Shown here: positions 31,898 to 46,201 of the stretch, one piece after another
Numbering within the stretch: position 1 is the first letter of the stretch
How the letters are laid out: each line of letters opens with the position of its first letter
DNA from: Costus lasius
Lineage: Eukaryota > Streptophyta > Magnoliopsida > Zingiberales > Costaceae
Assembly: GCA_027563935.2 (NCBI GenBank)
Contig: JANVAS020000231.1
Coordinates: 16,138,001-16,202,000, forward strand
DNA: 64,000 nucleotides
Direction: 5' to 3'
The notes under the pieces: model-generated
Told to the model about the DNA's origin: nothing
What the model saw: only the letters and a program-made list of their open reading frames with translations
Database searches by the model: none
Translations under genes and position numbers: made by a program

Positions 31898-34800
31898 CTA
31901 ATGGTTGAGAAATCTCAAACCCATGTTATTACAGTGCTTCTCATGCTTCTGCTGCGCCAGAGGCTTGGTAAGCGGGTCAGCTAGATTGTCATCTGTATGA
32001 ACCTTGCATATTTTGATCTCGCCACGATCAATGATCTCCCGGATCAAGTGAAACCGTCTCTGTATGTGCTTGGACTTCTGGTGCGACCGTGGTTCCTTTG
32101 CTTGTGCGATTGCTCCAGTGTTATCACAGAAGATAACCAAAGGATCTGCACTCGAAGGAACGACACCAAGTTCTCTCACGAACTTACGAATCCACACTGC
32201 CTCCTTGGATGCTTCCGAGGCTGCAACATACTCGGCTTCTGTTGTGGAATCAGCAACAGTTGACTGTTTGAAACTTTTCCACACCACCGCTCCACCATTC
32301 AAGCTAAAAATATAGCCTGATTGCGATCGAAAATCATCCTGGTCCGACTGGAATGAAGGGTCAGTATATCCTTCTATACTGAGCTCTTCCTGACCACCAT
32401 ATATCAAGAACATATCTTTGGTCCTCCGCAGATATTTTAAGATGTTCTTGACTGCAATCCAGTGTGCCTGTCCTGGATTACTTTGGAACCGACTGGTCAC
32501 GCTTAACCCGTAAGCGACGTCTGGGCGAGTACACAACATCACATACATTATGGACCCAATAGCCGAAGCATAAGGCGTATTGTCCATTTCATCTTTCTCA
32601 GTCTGTGTTGTGGACACTGACTCTTCGAAAGATTCAGACCATGTCTGACCGGAAGATATCCTCTTTTAGAATTCTCTAAATGGAATCTCTCCAGGACTTT
32701 CTCGATGTAAGTACTCTGGCACAGCCCGAGAAGCCTCTTAGATCTATCCCTGTAGATCTTCACACCTAAAACATAGGCTGCTTCTCCTAGATCTTTCATC
32801 TGAAAACATTTCCTTAGCCATGCCTTAACCGCATGCATTTCAGGAATATCGTTTCCAATGATCAAGATGTCATCGACGTAGAGGACTAGGAATGTAATCA
32901 CGCTCCCACTAAACCTCTTATATACACACGGGTCATCTTCGTTCTTGATGAAACCAAACTCAGAGATTGATTCATCAAAACGAATATTCCAGCTTCTAGA
33001 TGCTTGTTTAAGTCCATATATGGACTTCTTTAACTTGCATATTTTATGACGATCTGATGGATTAGTGAAACCTTCAGGTTGTGTTATATACACATCCTCA
33101 TCCAGATTTCCATTAAGGAAAGCTGTCTTCACATCCATCTGCCAGATCTCATAATCGTAATATGCTGCTATCGCGAAAAGAATCCGAATAGACTTGAACA
33201 TGGCTACAGGAGAGAAAGTTTCATCATAATCTATCCCGTAGATTTGTTTGAAACCTTTCGCAACTAGCCTGCCTTTATAGGTAACTATGTTACCATCCAT
33301 GTCAATCTTCTTCTTGAAGATCCATTTACAGCCTATAGGGATTACTCCCGGAGGCGGATCAACCAAATCCCAGACTTGGTTATCTGACATGGAGTCCATC
33401 TCGGCTCGCATAGCTTCAAGCCATCTAGCTGAGTCCGGTCCACTGACCGCATCCGCATAAGTGAGGGGTTCATCATTATCAATGATGTAGACTCCGTCAT
33501 AGCGCTCAGGCTGTCGACGGATCCTTCCCGATCTACGCGGTTCCCGTGATATTTGAGCCTCAGGTTGTTCAATAACCTGTTCTATTGGCTCAGGCACATC
33601 CAACTGTGCTTGACTACTTTGTCCTTCCTCTGGATTCACATCCAGTTTTATTTCTCTCCCACTGGCCTCTTGCAGAAGAAACTCCTTCTCAAGAAATATT
33701 GCCGTCCGAGCAACAAATACTTTGTTCTCTTTGGGATCGTAGAAATAATAACCCTTAGTTTCCTTAGGGTAACCGACAAAGATGCATTTCTCAGATCTGC
33801 TCTCCAGTTTCCCAGAGGCGAGCTTTTTGACATAAGCCTCGCAACCCCAGATCCTGATAAATGTCAAGCTCGGCTGTTTCCCATACCATAATTCATATGG
33901 CGTCTTTGAAACGGCCTTGGATGGCACTCGGTTTAGTACCTTTGCAGCTGTTTCCAGTGCATATCCCCAAAAGGAGTATGGAAGAGTAGCCTGACTCATC
34001 ATAGAACGAACCATATCAAGTAACGTTCTATTTCTCCTCTCGGACACACCATTCCATTGCGGTGTTCCTGGCGGAGTGAGCTATGAGATAATCCCCCACT
34101 CCTTCAGATAGTCAGTAAACGTATGACTCAAGTATTCTCCACCTCGATCAGAACGAAGTGCCTTGATATTTCGGCCTAGCTGATTTTGTACTTCATTTTT
34201 GAACTCTTTGAACTTGTCAAAAGATTCACTTTTATGTCTCATTAAATAGACATACCCATACCTACTGAAATCATCAGTAAAGGTAATGAAGTACTGATAG
34301 CCACCTCTGGCATGTTTACTAAACGGCCCACACACATCACTGTGTATAAGGTCAAGTAAACCTGAAGCCCTTTGACCTTTGTTAGGAAAAGGTGACTTCG
34401 TCATTTTACCCATTAAACAAGCTTTGCATGTATCAATCTCCTCATAGGAGAATGATCCCAGCAGTCCATGATCATGCAACCGCTTAATGCGCTTCTTGTT
34501 AATATGGCCTAAACGACTATGCCATAACAAGGTGCTGTCATCAGCATACTTGGCTTTCTTATTATCAATGTTTTGTATAGAATATTCCATGTCCAACATG
34601 AATAACCCATTGTTAATTGAACCAGTAGCATAGACAATATTATCAAGAGTAAGATAACACTTTGAAATCTTGCATTCAAAGGAAAATCCCTTCCTGACAA
34701 GAGCAGGAATGGAGATAATATTTTTAGTGATACTAGGAACAAAGTAACAATTGTTTAATTCCAATACAATGCCAGATGGTAAAGAAATGAAATAGTCTCC

Positions 34801-35779
34801 TACAGCAACAGCAGCAACCCGTGCCCCGTTTCCAACGCGTAGGTCTACCTCATGCTGTCCCACCTGCCTTCTTCTCTTGAGTTCCTGTACATTTGAACAA
34901 ATGTGAACTCCACATGCAGTGTCCAACACCCATGAAACAGAAGAAGATGATATCATGACCTCAGTCACAAATATACCTGAGCCAGAAGCAATGCTTCCCC
35001 TCTTGTCTCCTTGGAGCGCTTTACAGTCCTTTTTCCAGTGACCCAGCTGGCCACAGTGGAAACACCTGTTGTCCTTTGACCGCTTAACCTTCTGTTTCAG
35101 AGCCTTACTGTAGTTCTTGACAGGGGCTTTGCCCTTCTTCCCCTTCTTCTTGTTCCTGGAAGGAACCATTAAGAGAGAGGTTGAAGGCTTTCCCTTTAGA
35201 GTTTCCTCAGTAGTCAAGAGCATATTCAGCAGCTCTGCCGGAGTACAATCGATTTTGTTCATATTAAAGTTAATGATGAACGCATCGAAAGAAGGCGGAA
35301 GAGACTGCAGAATAATATCTATAGCACGCTCCTGGTTGATGGTATGCCCCAGTTTCTCCAGAGCCTCCTTGTGCCCAATCATCTTGAGCACGTGAGCTCC
35401 CACTGGGCTCCCTTCAGCCAGTTTGCTCTGAAAGAAAAGCTTTGTCAGATTATAGCGTTCTGTCCTCGCCTGTGCAGCATACAGCATCTTGAGGTTCGCT
35501 ATAATTTCTATAGCCGACATATCCTCATGCTGACGCTACAGCGGTGGCGTCATAGACGCTAGCATCAGGCAAGCGACATCAATGCTATCATTGACGTGCT
35601 TTTCATAGGCATCACGAACCGCCCTTGCGGCGTTCGCAGCGGGTTGAGGCGGTACAGCCGTCTCGAGGACATACAGTTTCCTCTCTGCCTTAAGAACGAT
35701 CTTAAGGTGTCCGAACCAGTCAGAAGTTTGGCCCAGCAAACTTCTCCCTTTCCAGTAGGGATCGCACATTGAAGCTCAT
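31898..35779 (-). pseudogene. Broken copia gag-pol polyprotein of E
   Basis: Collinear with the intact B1 polyprotein over its whole length, from the ATG at 35779 to the stop at 31898. All domain motifs can be read (CCHC knuckle, DTACG, integrase SDRGGE, YVDD, RNase H). There are four lesions: a two-base deletion near 35727 in early gag, TAG for a Gln codon at 35536-35538, TAG for a Gln codon at 34081-34083 in the integrase, and a one-base deletion near 32609 between RT and RNase H. It is non-functional. Confidence 0.93.
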
Positions 35780-37604
35780 GGTGTTCGTTGCTGCAGGAAT
35801 CTACAACAATGCAAGAACAGCAAGGTCAGTATCAATGTTTAGAATCAATCCATGACTTAAGAAAGATTCTTTTCTCACTATTTTATCTGACTGAAAAATC
35901 CAGCAAAACAGCCTGAAAGAGTAGAACTCTTTTAGTGAGATGGGATCCAGATTTCATACTTGGTCTCCGCGTCCCGCTCAGGCGAGATAAGATGCACAGA
36001 GATGACAAGCACTAATTTCTGGTAGGCTGTCCCAGCCAATCGCCAACCCGTGCGATTCCCCTTCACCTGGGCAATCCAGCAGACTGTGCCAACTGAGTTG
36101 GTACAACACAATCTCTGACCCCACAGATGGCTGCCTCCATGTGCTACCATATGCGCCACATATGTAGCCTACATGGTCAAGCTGACCCGACCTACTCCCT
36201 GGACCACCACGTGCTATGCTGAGCAACGAGAAGCGATAAATCCCTTCTCTGTAACACGCAGGTGAAATCACACACCGTCTGAAGATAGATGGACGTGCCC
36301 ACTGAGTGGGTTCAACACGGCTCCAACGATAGTCAGAACAGTGAGGTTTCGCGTCAGAAGGCATTACGTGCTTGATATTTTAGCGTTGGATTTTAACGGT
36401 CTTTTATCTTCTTACTATCAGGCAAATCCTATGGCTATAGCAGAAGATAAATAAATCATGCTGTTCTACTTATATAAACAATAACAGAAAGCATGGATCT
36501 TATGTGGTAAAAGCCCATAGCCTAAGTAAGACCTTAAGATACTTAAGTCTTCACTTGCTCTTCTTGGGTCTTTAGCATCTCATCTGGTCCAACCCAGGGC
36601 CCTTGCGCCAAGAGCACCTCAGGTGCGCCACCAGCTGAATGCCCCTCTGGGATGTGTGCCTTTGTGCTCTTGTCTAATCAAAATACATTTTGATCTATCT
36701 AGACAAGTTTGACTCGCAGGTCAATTATACAATAAATTAATTAAAAAGTGATTCGCAGATCACAATAATATTAATTTACCAGGCTCGCAGGCCCCAGCAC
36801 AGCACACATTAAAAGGGCAACCCACATAAGATTAAATAAACAAGCATCATGGCATCATTCAATCAACATGTGATCCATTACAAGAAAATAAAATTTTGAA
36901 AACCCATTGGCATCAATTTTAATTTTCTTATGTGCCTTACAACCTTACAATGGTCCATTGATAGGGATCCACTCATCAATCTAGTTAGATCCATGCCCTT
37001 ACATGCACCAAGTCCTAACTGACTCGAGTTGACCTAATGGTCAACCATGCATGCGCCAAGGGCTGAACAGCCAACATGAGTTCTGGCAAGCGGGTGTGAC
37101 CCCGGGCCTAACTTATGTGTGTTCACTGGTTGTCTCAACCAGACCTCGCTACACGCCTTTGATGCAGTTAACCTATAGCCACCTCGTGCTTGCGCACAGG
37201 TGCTATCTGGTCAACCCATCTAGGCTGTCAGATGGTCTGATCAGACTTAGTTGATCTATACTAGATGATGCTTTCAACCCCATCAACCCATCTAAGGGTT
37301 TAAAGTAGGGCCTTAGATCTAGATGAGGCGCGCAAGATCTTTTGTTTTGTCAAAAACAACAAGTAAGAAGCGCCAACAAACATGCGCCATCCATAACAAT
37401 TGTAGAGTCCCCTTCAAGGGGGAGCGCAACTTTGACAAAAACAACAACAAGCACCAATACATGCGGCTAAGAGCAATGAACATCATGCATGTTGTTTTCG
37501 CATCATAAATTTTTCATGAGCTTGCGCATGTAACCAACCATAGATCTAAGCATAAGTGTAAACATGGATCACACGAGCAAACATAATAGCATGCATAAAG
37601 CCAA
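35780..37604 (-). other. E untranslated leader
   Basis: Homologous to the other family B leaders, with hairpins at 36089-36101 and 36298-36310 and the acceptor-like TGTAG just before gag. At 37404-37429 it contains AGAGTCCCCTTCAAGGGGG..., whose reverse complement is the extra module at the end of F's LTR. Confidence 0.75.
36089..36310 (-). promoter_or_regulatory. Twin leader hairpins of E
   Basis: The same pair of 5-bp-stem hairpins as in F, B1 and D, at 36298-36310 (CCCAC stem) and 36089-36101 (CCAAC stem). Confidence 0.5.
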
Positions 37605-37616
37605 GCTCTGATACCA
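37605..37616 (-). other. E primer-binding site (initiator-Met tRNA)
   Basis: The minus strand reads TGGTATCAGAGC, two bases after the LTR end. Confidence 0.92.
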
Positions 37617-37618
37617 AT

Positions 37619-39297
37619 TGAAGAAACCCCTTTCGAGAGGGGGGCAAAAACCCTAAGCATGGCGCAAATAAAATTTTGCAAGCGGAAGCAAGGGTTTGAT
37701 GATCTTTTGCATGCCATATGATCAACTATCATAGATTGAATAGATCAAGAGTAGATCATGCCAATGCCATCGGTTTGGTTGGTGCCTTGGAAGCAAAGAC
37801 GCAAGTGCTCCTTCTCCAAAGGTGACGCACACAACAAGTCAAGATGGCTTGCTCCTTTGAATCCTTTGTGCTAGCAAAGTGCTTCAATGGGACCTTGTCG
37901 CGTGAAGGAGAGGATAGAGATCGCTTTGCTCGGCCGAATGCCTCCTCTTGTCGTCAACCCACTCTCCTCTCCACGAGATTGCAAGCGGTCATCATCCAAG
38001 AGAAGCGTTGAGGCGTTTTTACAAAGTCGCCTTGATGACTTTCCAAAAATGGAATGACATGAAGTAATGCTTTGAAAACCGACCAAAACGCTTAAGCATT
38101 GAACCAAGCGCTCACACACATGTGAACCGGTTCATGCTCAATCGATCCAATTGACTTTGGTCCAAAAAACCAAATCAAATCAGCCCAAGCCATGGTCTAA
38201 ACCTCATTGAACCAATAGGTTCCAGATCTAACCGTTCATCTCCTGATGCTCCTGATCTCACCGATCTAGCATCATCTCTCTCGATCGAAGCTTACCGATC
38301 TCAAGCCCTAATCAATCAAACATGATCAGACCAGATCTCACTTACAATCAGAGATTAAATCCCTTTAAACTGAACCCAAACAATTCAGTCCACACGATCT
38401 GACTCAAGTAAGCCATATCATCAAATTGTGCGACCCTGAGGGTTTCCTTTAAATGTCGGTAACGATAACTTACGTTATCACGATCAGTGAGGGGTATCTA
38501 GCAACACATCACTATCTCCCGATATAAAGGAAAGACTCTTCCAAGACTACACCCAAACCACAGCACAAGTGTGAATCCACTTCACAAGGCATGCATGTTT
38601 CCTTTGCCACTGGATGTTCTTATTGGACAAGCGTGTCAAGCCTGTAGCTCCAATATGATGAGCATGATTAGATCAGATGCACATAGTCACCTGGGTATGG
38701 CCATACACTTTCTCAATCATCTCATCTAGGGGGCCCCTATAGAACACCACACTCCTTCAACAAGGAGACGGCAATCCTCTATCTATCACTAGTGCCCTAA
38801 CCTGACTCATGATCATTATCCAAGATAGTCTATAACCATTATGTTTCAAATGATATTGAACTACCTCAAAATAATGACAATCATCATTTAGAAACACAAG
38901 TGATCTCAAGTCAGAGGACATGTGCCACTTGTTGCAATCAAGGATCATTCACATTGTGACAAGCAATTGAATGTCCTAGTAGGGTCTGTCCAGTACATCC
39001 AATGTACCCATGAGTCTACATCTTATTCCATGCTCGAAGCATCCTATAAGATTAGAATATATATTAGTCTTAACCATATCAAGGCTGTCTCATGTTCACC
39101 AAGATATCACGACTAAGGACATTTAGCATGTCAGCCTAGCTGAATAGCATTGAGACATTATTCAGAAGTACACTTATTACAGCAGACAAGGTAACAAACT
39201 GAATAACAACCATGCCTTTATAAACACAAGAATGTATTACATGATACTTATATAATCCCAAGGCCTCAAACATTAGCCTTAAGGGCATACCCCAACA
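37619..39297 (-). repeat. E 5' LTR
   Basis: Same length as the 3' LTR (1,679 bases), with about 11 substitutions by eye. Ends CCCCAACA, followed by ATGAG. Confidence 0.94.
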
Positions 39298-39302
39298 ATG
39301 AG

Positions 39303-40401
39303 ATGATTGAGAAAGTGTATGGCCATACCCAGGTGACTATGTTCATCTGATCTAATCATGCTCATCATATTGGAGCTACAGGCTTGACACGCTTGTCCAA
39401 TAAGAATATCCAGTGGCAAAGGAAACATGTATGCCTAGTGAAGTGGATTCACACTTGTGCTGTGGTTTGGGAGTAGTCTTGGAAGACTCTTTCCTTTATA
39501 TCGGGAGACAGTGATGTGTTGCTAGATACCCCTCACTGATCGTGATAACATAAGTTATCGTTACCGACATTTAAAGGAAACCCTCAGGGTCGCACAATTT
39601 GATGATATGGCTTACTTAAGTCAGATCGTGTGGACTGAATTGTTTAGGTTCAGTTTAAAGGAGTTTAAACTCTGATTGTAAGTGAGATCTGGTCTAATCA
39701 AGTTTGATTGATTAGGGCTTAAGATCGGTAAGCTTCGATCGAGAGTATTGATGCTAGATCGGTGAGATCAAGTGCATCAAGAGATGAACGGTTAGATCTT
39801 GAACCATTTGGTTCAGAGAGATCTAGACCATGGCTTGGGCTGTTTTGGTTTGGTCTTTGAACCGAATTGAATAGAATTGAATTGGTTTGAACCGGTTCAC
39901 ATATGTGAACGCATGGTTCAAGGCTTGATTGTGTTTTGGGCGGTTTTCTTTGAGTGAGCGCATGGCTTCATGACTTTCCATATTTGGAAGTCATGTAACG
40001 CCATCTCTTGAAAACGCCTCAACGCATTTGCCAATTTTCTTCTCTTGTCGACTTCACTCTTGGGTAGAGATTTTTTCTTGACGGAAATAGGAGCTCGGCC
40101 AAGCATCTCTCTTCTTCGACACACGACAAGGAACTTGGGAGATTCTTGCTAGCACAAGGAACGTCCAAGGAGGTAGCCATCTCTCATCTAGTGTGCGTCT
40201 TCTTTGGAGGAGAGCTTATTTGCCCTCTTGCTTCCAAGCCGCCTCCTTCATCATGGCTATGGTAAAAGATCTTAACTTGATCTTTGCAATATAATCAAAG
40301 TTGATCATATATATTCATGCAATCGATCTTGTTGAAACCCAAAAATTTCATATGCGCATGCCTTAGGGTTTCCCCCCCCCCCCCTTTTAAGGGGTTTTTC
40401 A
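39303..40401 (+). repeat. D 5' LTR, second part
   Basis: Resumes D's LTR after E and its duplicated ATGAG, matching 46778-47875. It ends with a run of 13 Cs and the terminal CCCCTTTTAAGGGG hairpin, then TTTTTCA. Confidence 0.92.
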
Positions 40402-40403
40402 AT

Positions 40404-40414
40404 TGGTATCAGAG
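40404..40414 (+). other. D primer-binding site (initiator-Met tRNA)
   Basis: TGGTATCAGAG lies two bases after the LTR end. Confidence 0.9.
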
Positions 40415-42295
40415 GTATGGTTTATGCATGAATCATATGATTGCTTTGAGTGATCCTAGTTTGCGCCAATATAGTAGATCTATCGTCACCATGAGAACAT
40501 GCTAGTCATTAGATGTTGGCGCATGTTTGATATAACTTGTTTGCGCTAATGTAAAGATCTAATGTTAACATGCGAAACTTCATGATTTAGTTGTTTGCGC
40601 ATGTATGATTGTTTCATGTTGGCGCTTGTTGAATGTATTTGTTAAAACTCATTACATCTTGCGCGCCTATCACCTAGATCTACATTTGCGCCTGCTATAA
40701 ACCCTTAGACGGGTTATTAGGGTTGAAGTCATAGACTAGTTAAGATCCAACCAGTCTGATCAGACCATCTGACAGCCTAGATGGGTCGACCAGATGGCAC
40801 CTGTGCGCAAGCAAGAGGTGGCTATAGGTCGACTGCAGACAGGCGTGTAGCGATGTCTGGTTGAGACAACCAGTGAACACACATGAGTTAGGCCCGGGGT
40901 CACACCCGCTTGCCAGAACTCATGAGGGTAGTTCAGCCCAATGCATGCATTGTTGACCATTAGGTCAACTCAAGTCAGTTAGGACTTGGTGCATGCAAGG
41001 GCAGTAGATCTGACTAGGTCTGATGAGTGGATCCCTATTAATGGACCGTTGTAAGGTAGCAGGGCACAAAAGAAAAAGTAAAATTGATGCCTATGGGGTT
41101 TTCAAAAATTTTATTTTCTTGTAATAGGATCACATGTTGGTTGAATACCATGATGCTTGTCTATTTCATCTTATGTGGGTTGCCCAATTAATGTGTGCTG
41201 TGCTGGGGCCTGCGTGCCTGGATTAAAAATGTAAATTATTATATTTGTGATCTGCGCATCACATTTTAATTAATTTATTGTGTAATTGACCTGCGTGTCA
41301 ACCTTGTCTAGATAGATTAAAATGTACTTTTAATCAGACAAGAGCTCAAAGCACACATGGATGAGGCGCATGCAGCTTGAGGCTTGACCAGGTGGGAAGT
41401 CTAGGGTTTGACCCTAAGACAGGCACATTTACCTGGTGGGCGCACCTGAGCTGCACTGGGCGCTATGGCCCTGGGCTGGGCCAGATGAGAGGCAAAAAAC
41501 CCAAGAAGAGCTCAAGTGAAGACTTAAGTTAACTTAAGGTCTTACCTAGGGTTAATGCGCGTTTACCACATAAGATCATCATGCTTTCTTTTATTGTTTA
41601 AATAATTAGACTTGCATGATTTATTTATCTTCTGCTATCACCATAGGGTTTGTATGATAGTTAAGAAGATAAAAGACCGTTAAAATCCAATGCTAAAATA
41701 TCAAGCTCGATAGCCTTCTGACGCGAAACCTCACTGTTCTGACTATCGTTGGAGCCGTGTTGTACCCACTCAGTGGGCACGTCCATCTATCTTCAGACGG
41801 TGTGTGATTTCACCTGCGTGTTACAGAGAAGGGATTTATCGCTTCTCGTTGCTCAGCATAGCACGTGGTGGTCCAGGGAGTAGGTCAGGTCAGCTTGACC
41901 ATGTGGGCTACATATGGGGCATATGTTAGCTATATGGAGGCAGCCATCTATGGGATCAGAGATTGTGTTGTACCAACTCAGTTGGCACAGTCTGCTGGAT
42001 TGCCTAGATGAAGGGGAATCGCACGGGTTGGCGATTGGCAGGGACTGCCTACCAGAAATTAGTGCTTGTACTCTCTGTGCATCTTATCTCGCCTGAGCGG
42101 GACGCGGAGACCAAGTATGAAATCTGGATCCCATCTCACTAAAAGAGTGATTACTCTTTCGGACTGTTTTAATGGATTTTTCAGTCAGATAAAATAGTGA
42201 GAAAAGAATCATTCTTAAGTCCTGGATTGATTCTAAACATTGATACTGACCTTGCTGTTCTTGCATTGTTGTAGATTCCTGCAGCAACGAACACC
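40415..42295 (+). other. D untranslated leader
   Basis: About 1.9 kb, homologous to the other family B leaders, with hairpins at 41765-41777 and 41973-41985. CTGAC plus a pyrimidine-rich run ends in TGTAG at 42274, 21 bases before the gag ATG at 42296. No coding gene is supported. Confidence 0.75.
41765..41985 (+). promoter_or_regulatory. Twin leader hairpins of D
   Basis: CCCACTCAGTGGG (41765-41777) and CCAACTCAGTTGG (41973-41985), identical to those of F. Confidence 0.5.
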
Positions 42296-45200
42296 ATGAG
42301 CTTCAATGTGCGATCCCTACTGGAAAGGGAGAAGTTTGCTGGGCCAAACTTCTCAGACTGGTATGGACACCTTAAGATCGTTCTTAAGGCTGAGAGGAAA
42401 CTGTATGTCCTCGAGACGGCTGTACCGCCTCAACCCGCTCCGAACGCCGCAAGGGCGGTTCGGGAAGCTTATGAAAAGCATGTCAATGATAGCATTGATG
42501 TCGCTTGCCTGATGCTAGCGTCTATGACGCCACAGCTGCAGCGTCAGCATGAGGATATGTCTGCTATAGAAATGATAGCAAACCTCAAGATGCTGTATGC
42601 TGCACAGGCGAGGACTGAACGCTATAATTTGACCAAGCTTTTCTTTTAGAGCAAACTGGCTGAAGGGAGTCCAGTGGGAGCTCATGTGCTCAAGATGATT
42701 GGGCACAAAGAGGCTCTAGAGAAACTGGGGCATACCGTCAATCAGGAGCTTGCTGTAGACATTATTCTGCAGTCTCTCCCGGCCTCTTTCGATCCGTTCA
42801 TTATTAATTTTAATATGAACAAGATCGACTGTACACCGGCAGAATTGCTGAATATGCTCTTGACTACAGAGGAGACTCTAAAGGGAAAGCCTTCAACCTC
42901 TGTCTTGATGTTTCCTTCTAGGAACAAGAAGAAGGGGAAGAAGGGCAAAGCCCCTGTCGAGAACTACAGCAAGGCTCTGAAACAAAAGGTGAAGCGGTCG
43001 AAGGACAACAGATGTTTCCACTGTGGCCAGCTGGGTCACTGGAAAAAGGACTGTAAAGCGCTCCAAGGAGACAAGAAGGGAAGCATCGCTTCTAGCTCAG
43101 GTATTTTCGTGACTGAAGTCATGATATCCTCTTCTTCTATTTCATAGGTGTTGGACACTGCATGTGGAGTTCACATTTGTTCAAATGTACAGGAACTCAA
43201 GAGAAGAAGACAGGTGGGACAGCATGAGGTGGACCTACGAGTTGGAAACGGGGCACGGGTTGCTACTGTTGCTGTAGGAACTTATTACATCTCATTACCA
43301 TCTGGACATGTATTAGAACTAAACAATTGTTACTTTGTACCGAGCATTACTAAAAATATTATCTCTATTCCTGCTCTTGTCAGGAAAGGATTTTCCTTTG
43401 AATGCAATATTTCAAAGTGTGTTATTTCTTATGATAATATTGTTTATGCTACTGGGTCAATTAACAATGGGTTATTCATGTTGGACATGGAATGTTCTAT
43501 ACAAAACATTGATAATAAGAAAGCCAAGTATGCTGATGACAGCACCTTGCTATGGCATAGTCGTTTAGGCCATATTAACAAGAAACGCATTAAGCGGTTG
43601 CATGATCATGGACTGCTGGGATCATTCTCCTATGAGGAGATTGATACATGCAAAGCTTGTTTATTGGGCAAAATGATGAAGTCTCCTTTTCCACATAAAG
43701 GTCAAAGGGCTTCAGGTTTACTTGACCTTATACATAGTGATGTGTGTGGGCCATTTAGTAAACATGCCAGAGGTGGCTACTCATACTTCATTACCTTTAC
43801 TGATGATTTCAGTAGATATGGATATGTCTATCTAATGAGACATAAGAGTGAATCTTTTGACAAGTTCAAGGAGTTCAAAAATGAAGTACAAAATCAGCTA
43901 GGCCGAAATATCAAGGCACTTCGTTCAGATCGAGGTGGTGAATACCTAAGTTGAGAGTTTACTGACTATCTGAAGGAGTGTGGGATTATCTCACAGCTCA
44001 CTCCGCCAGGAACACCGCAATGGAATGGTGTGTCCGAGAGGAGGAACAGAACCTTACTTGACATGGTTCGGTCAATGATGAGTCAGGCTACTCTACCTTA
44101 CTCCTTTTGGGGATTTGCGCTGGAAACAGCTGCAAAGGTACTAAACCGAGTGCCATCCAAGGCAGTTTCTAAGACTCCATATGAGTTATGGTATGGGAAA
44201 CAGCCGAGCTTGACATTTATTAAGATCTGGGGTTGCGAGGCTTATGTCAAAAAGCTCGCCTCTGGGAAACTGGAGAGCAGATCTGAGAAATGCATCTTTG
44301 TCGGTTACCCTAAGGAAACTAAGGGTTATTATTTCTATGATCCCAAAGAGAACAAAGTATTTGTTGCTCGGACGGCTATTTTTCTTGAGAAGGAGTTTCT
44401 TCTGCAAGAGGCCAGTGGGAGAGAAATAAAGCTGGATGAAAATCCAGAGGAAGGACAAAGTAGTCAAGCACAGTTGGATGAGCCTGAGCCGGTTGAACAG
44501 GTTACTGAACAACCTGAGGCTCAGATATCACGGGAACCGCGAAGATCGGGAAGGATCCGTCGACAGCCTGAGCGCTATGACGGAGTCTACATCATTGATA
44601 ATGATGAACCCCTTAATTATGCAGATGCGGTCAGTGGACCGGAGTCAGCTAGGTGGCTTGAAGCTATGCGAGCCGAGATGGACTCCATGTCAGATAACCA
44701 AGTCTGGGATTTGGTTGATCCGCCTCCGGGAGTAATCCCTATAGGCTGTAAATGGATCTTCAAGAAGAAGATTGACATGGATGGTAACATAGTTACCTAT
44801 AAAGGCAGGCTAGTTGTGAAAGGTTTCAAACAAATCTACGGGATAGATTATGATGAAACTTTCTCTCCTGTAGCCATGTTCAAGTCTATTCGGATTATTC
44901 TCGCGATAGCAGCATATTATGATTATGAGATCTGGCAGATGGATGTGAAGACTGCTTTCCTTAATGGAAATTTGCAAGGAGGATGTGTATATAACACAAC
45001 CTGAAGGTTTCACTAATCCATCAGATCGTCATAAAATATGCAAGTTAAAGAAGTCCATTTATGGACTTAAACAAGCATCTAGAAGCTGGAATATTCGTTT
45101 TGATGAATCAATCTGCGAATTTGGTTTCATCAAGAACGAAGATGACCCGTGTGTATATAAGAGGTTTAGTGGGAGCGTAATTACTTTCCTAGTCCTCTAC

Positions 45201-46181
45201 GTTGATGATATCTTAATCATTGGAAACGATATTCCTGAACTGCATGCTGTTAAAGCATGGTTAAGAAAATGTTTCCAGATGAAAGATCTAGGAGAAGCAG
45301 CCTATGTATTAGGTGTGAAGATCTACAGGGATAGATCTAAGAGGCTTCTCGGGCTGTGCCAGAGTACTTACATCGATAAAGTCCTGGAGAGATTCCATTT
45401 AGAAAATTCTAAAAGAGGATATCTTCCAGTCAGACATGGTCTGAATCTTTCAAAGAGTCAGTGTCCACAAACACAGACTGAGAAAGATGAAATGGACAAT
45501 ACGCCTTATGCTTCGGCTATTGGGTCCATTATGTATGCGATGTTGTGTACTCGCCCAGACGTCGCTTACGGGTTAAGCGTGACTAGTCAATTCCAAAGTA
45601 ATCCAGGTCAGGCGCACTGGATTGCAGTCAAGAACATTTTCAAATATCTTCGGAGGACCAAAGATATGTTCTTGATATATGGTGGTCAGGAAGAACTCAG
45701 TATTGAAGGATATACTAACGCTTCATTCCAGTCTGACCAGGATGATTTCCGATCGCAATCAGGCTATGTTTTTAGCTTGAATGGAGGAGCAGTGGTGTGG
45801 AAAAGTTTCAAACAGTCTATCGTTGCTGATTCCACAACAGAAGCCGAGTATGTTGCAGCCTCGGAAGCATCCAAGGAGGCAGTGTGGATTCGTAAGTTCG
45901 TTCAGGAACTTGGTGTTGTTCCTTCGAGTGCAGATCCTTTGGTTATCTTCTATGATAACACTGGAGCAATCGCACAAGCAAAGGAACCACGGTCGCACCA
46001 GAAGTCCAAGCACATACAGAGAAGGTTTCACTTGATCCGGGAGATCATTGATCGTGGTGAGATCAAAATCTGCAAGGTTCATACAGATGACAATATGGCA
46101 GACCCGCTTACCAAGCCTCTGGCGCAGCAGAAGCATGAGAAGCACTGTAATAATATGGGTTTGAGATTTCTCAACCATTAG
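42296..46181 (+). pseudogene. Broken copia gag-pol polyprotein of D
   Basis: Collinear with the B1 polyprotein, with all domains recognisable in order: gag, CCHC knuckle near 43015-43055, DTACG near 43152, integrase, RT with YVDD near 45200, and RNase H. The lesions are TAG at 42647-42649 in gag (from a Gln codon), TAG at 43145-43147 (from the Trp codon just before the protease active site), TGA at 43952-43954 after the integrase SDRGGE motif, and one extra base near 44975 in RT. It is non-functional. Confidence 0.93.
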
Positions 46182-46186
46182 ATTAA

Positions 46187-46201
46187 GTGCAAGTGGGAGA
46201 T
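46187..46201 (+). other. D polypurine tract
   Basis: GTGCAAGTGGGAGAT directly before the 3' LTR. Confidence 0.9.

Larger units (their letters stand above)
30199..39297 (-). mobile_element. Element E: full-length copia element (family B) nested in D
   Basis: Minus-strand element with two LTRs of identical length (1,679 bases), primer site, leader, broken polyprotein and polypurine tract, flanked by ATGAG (30194-30198 and 39298-39302). By eye about 11 substitutions separate the LTRs, roughly 0.7 percent. Confidence 0.94.
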
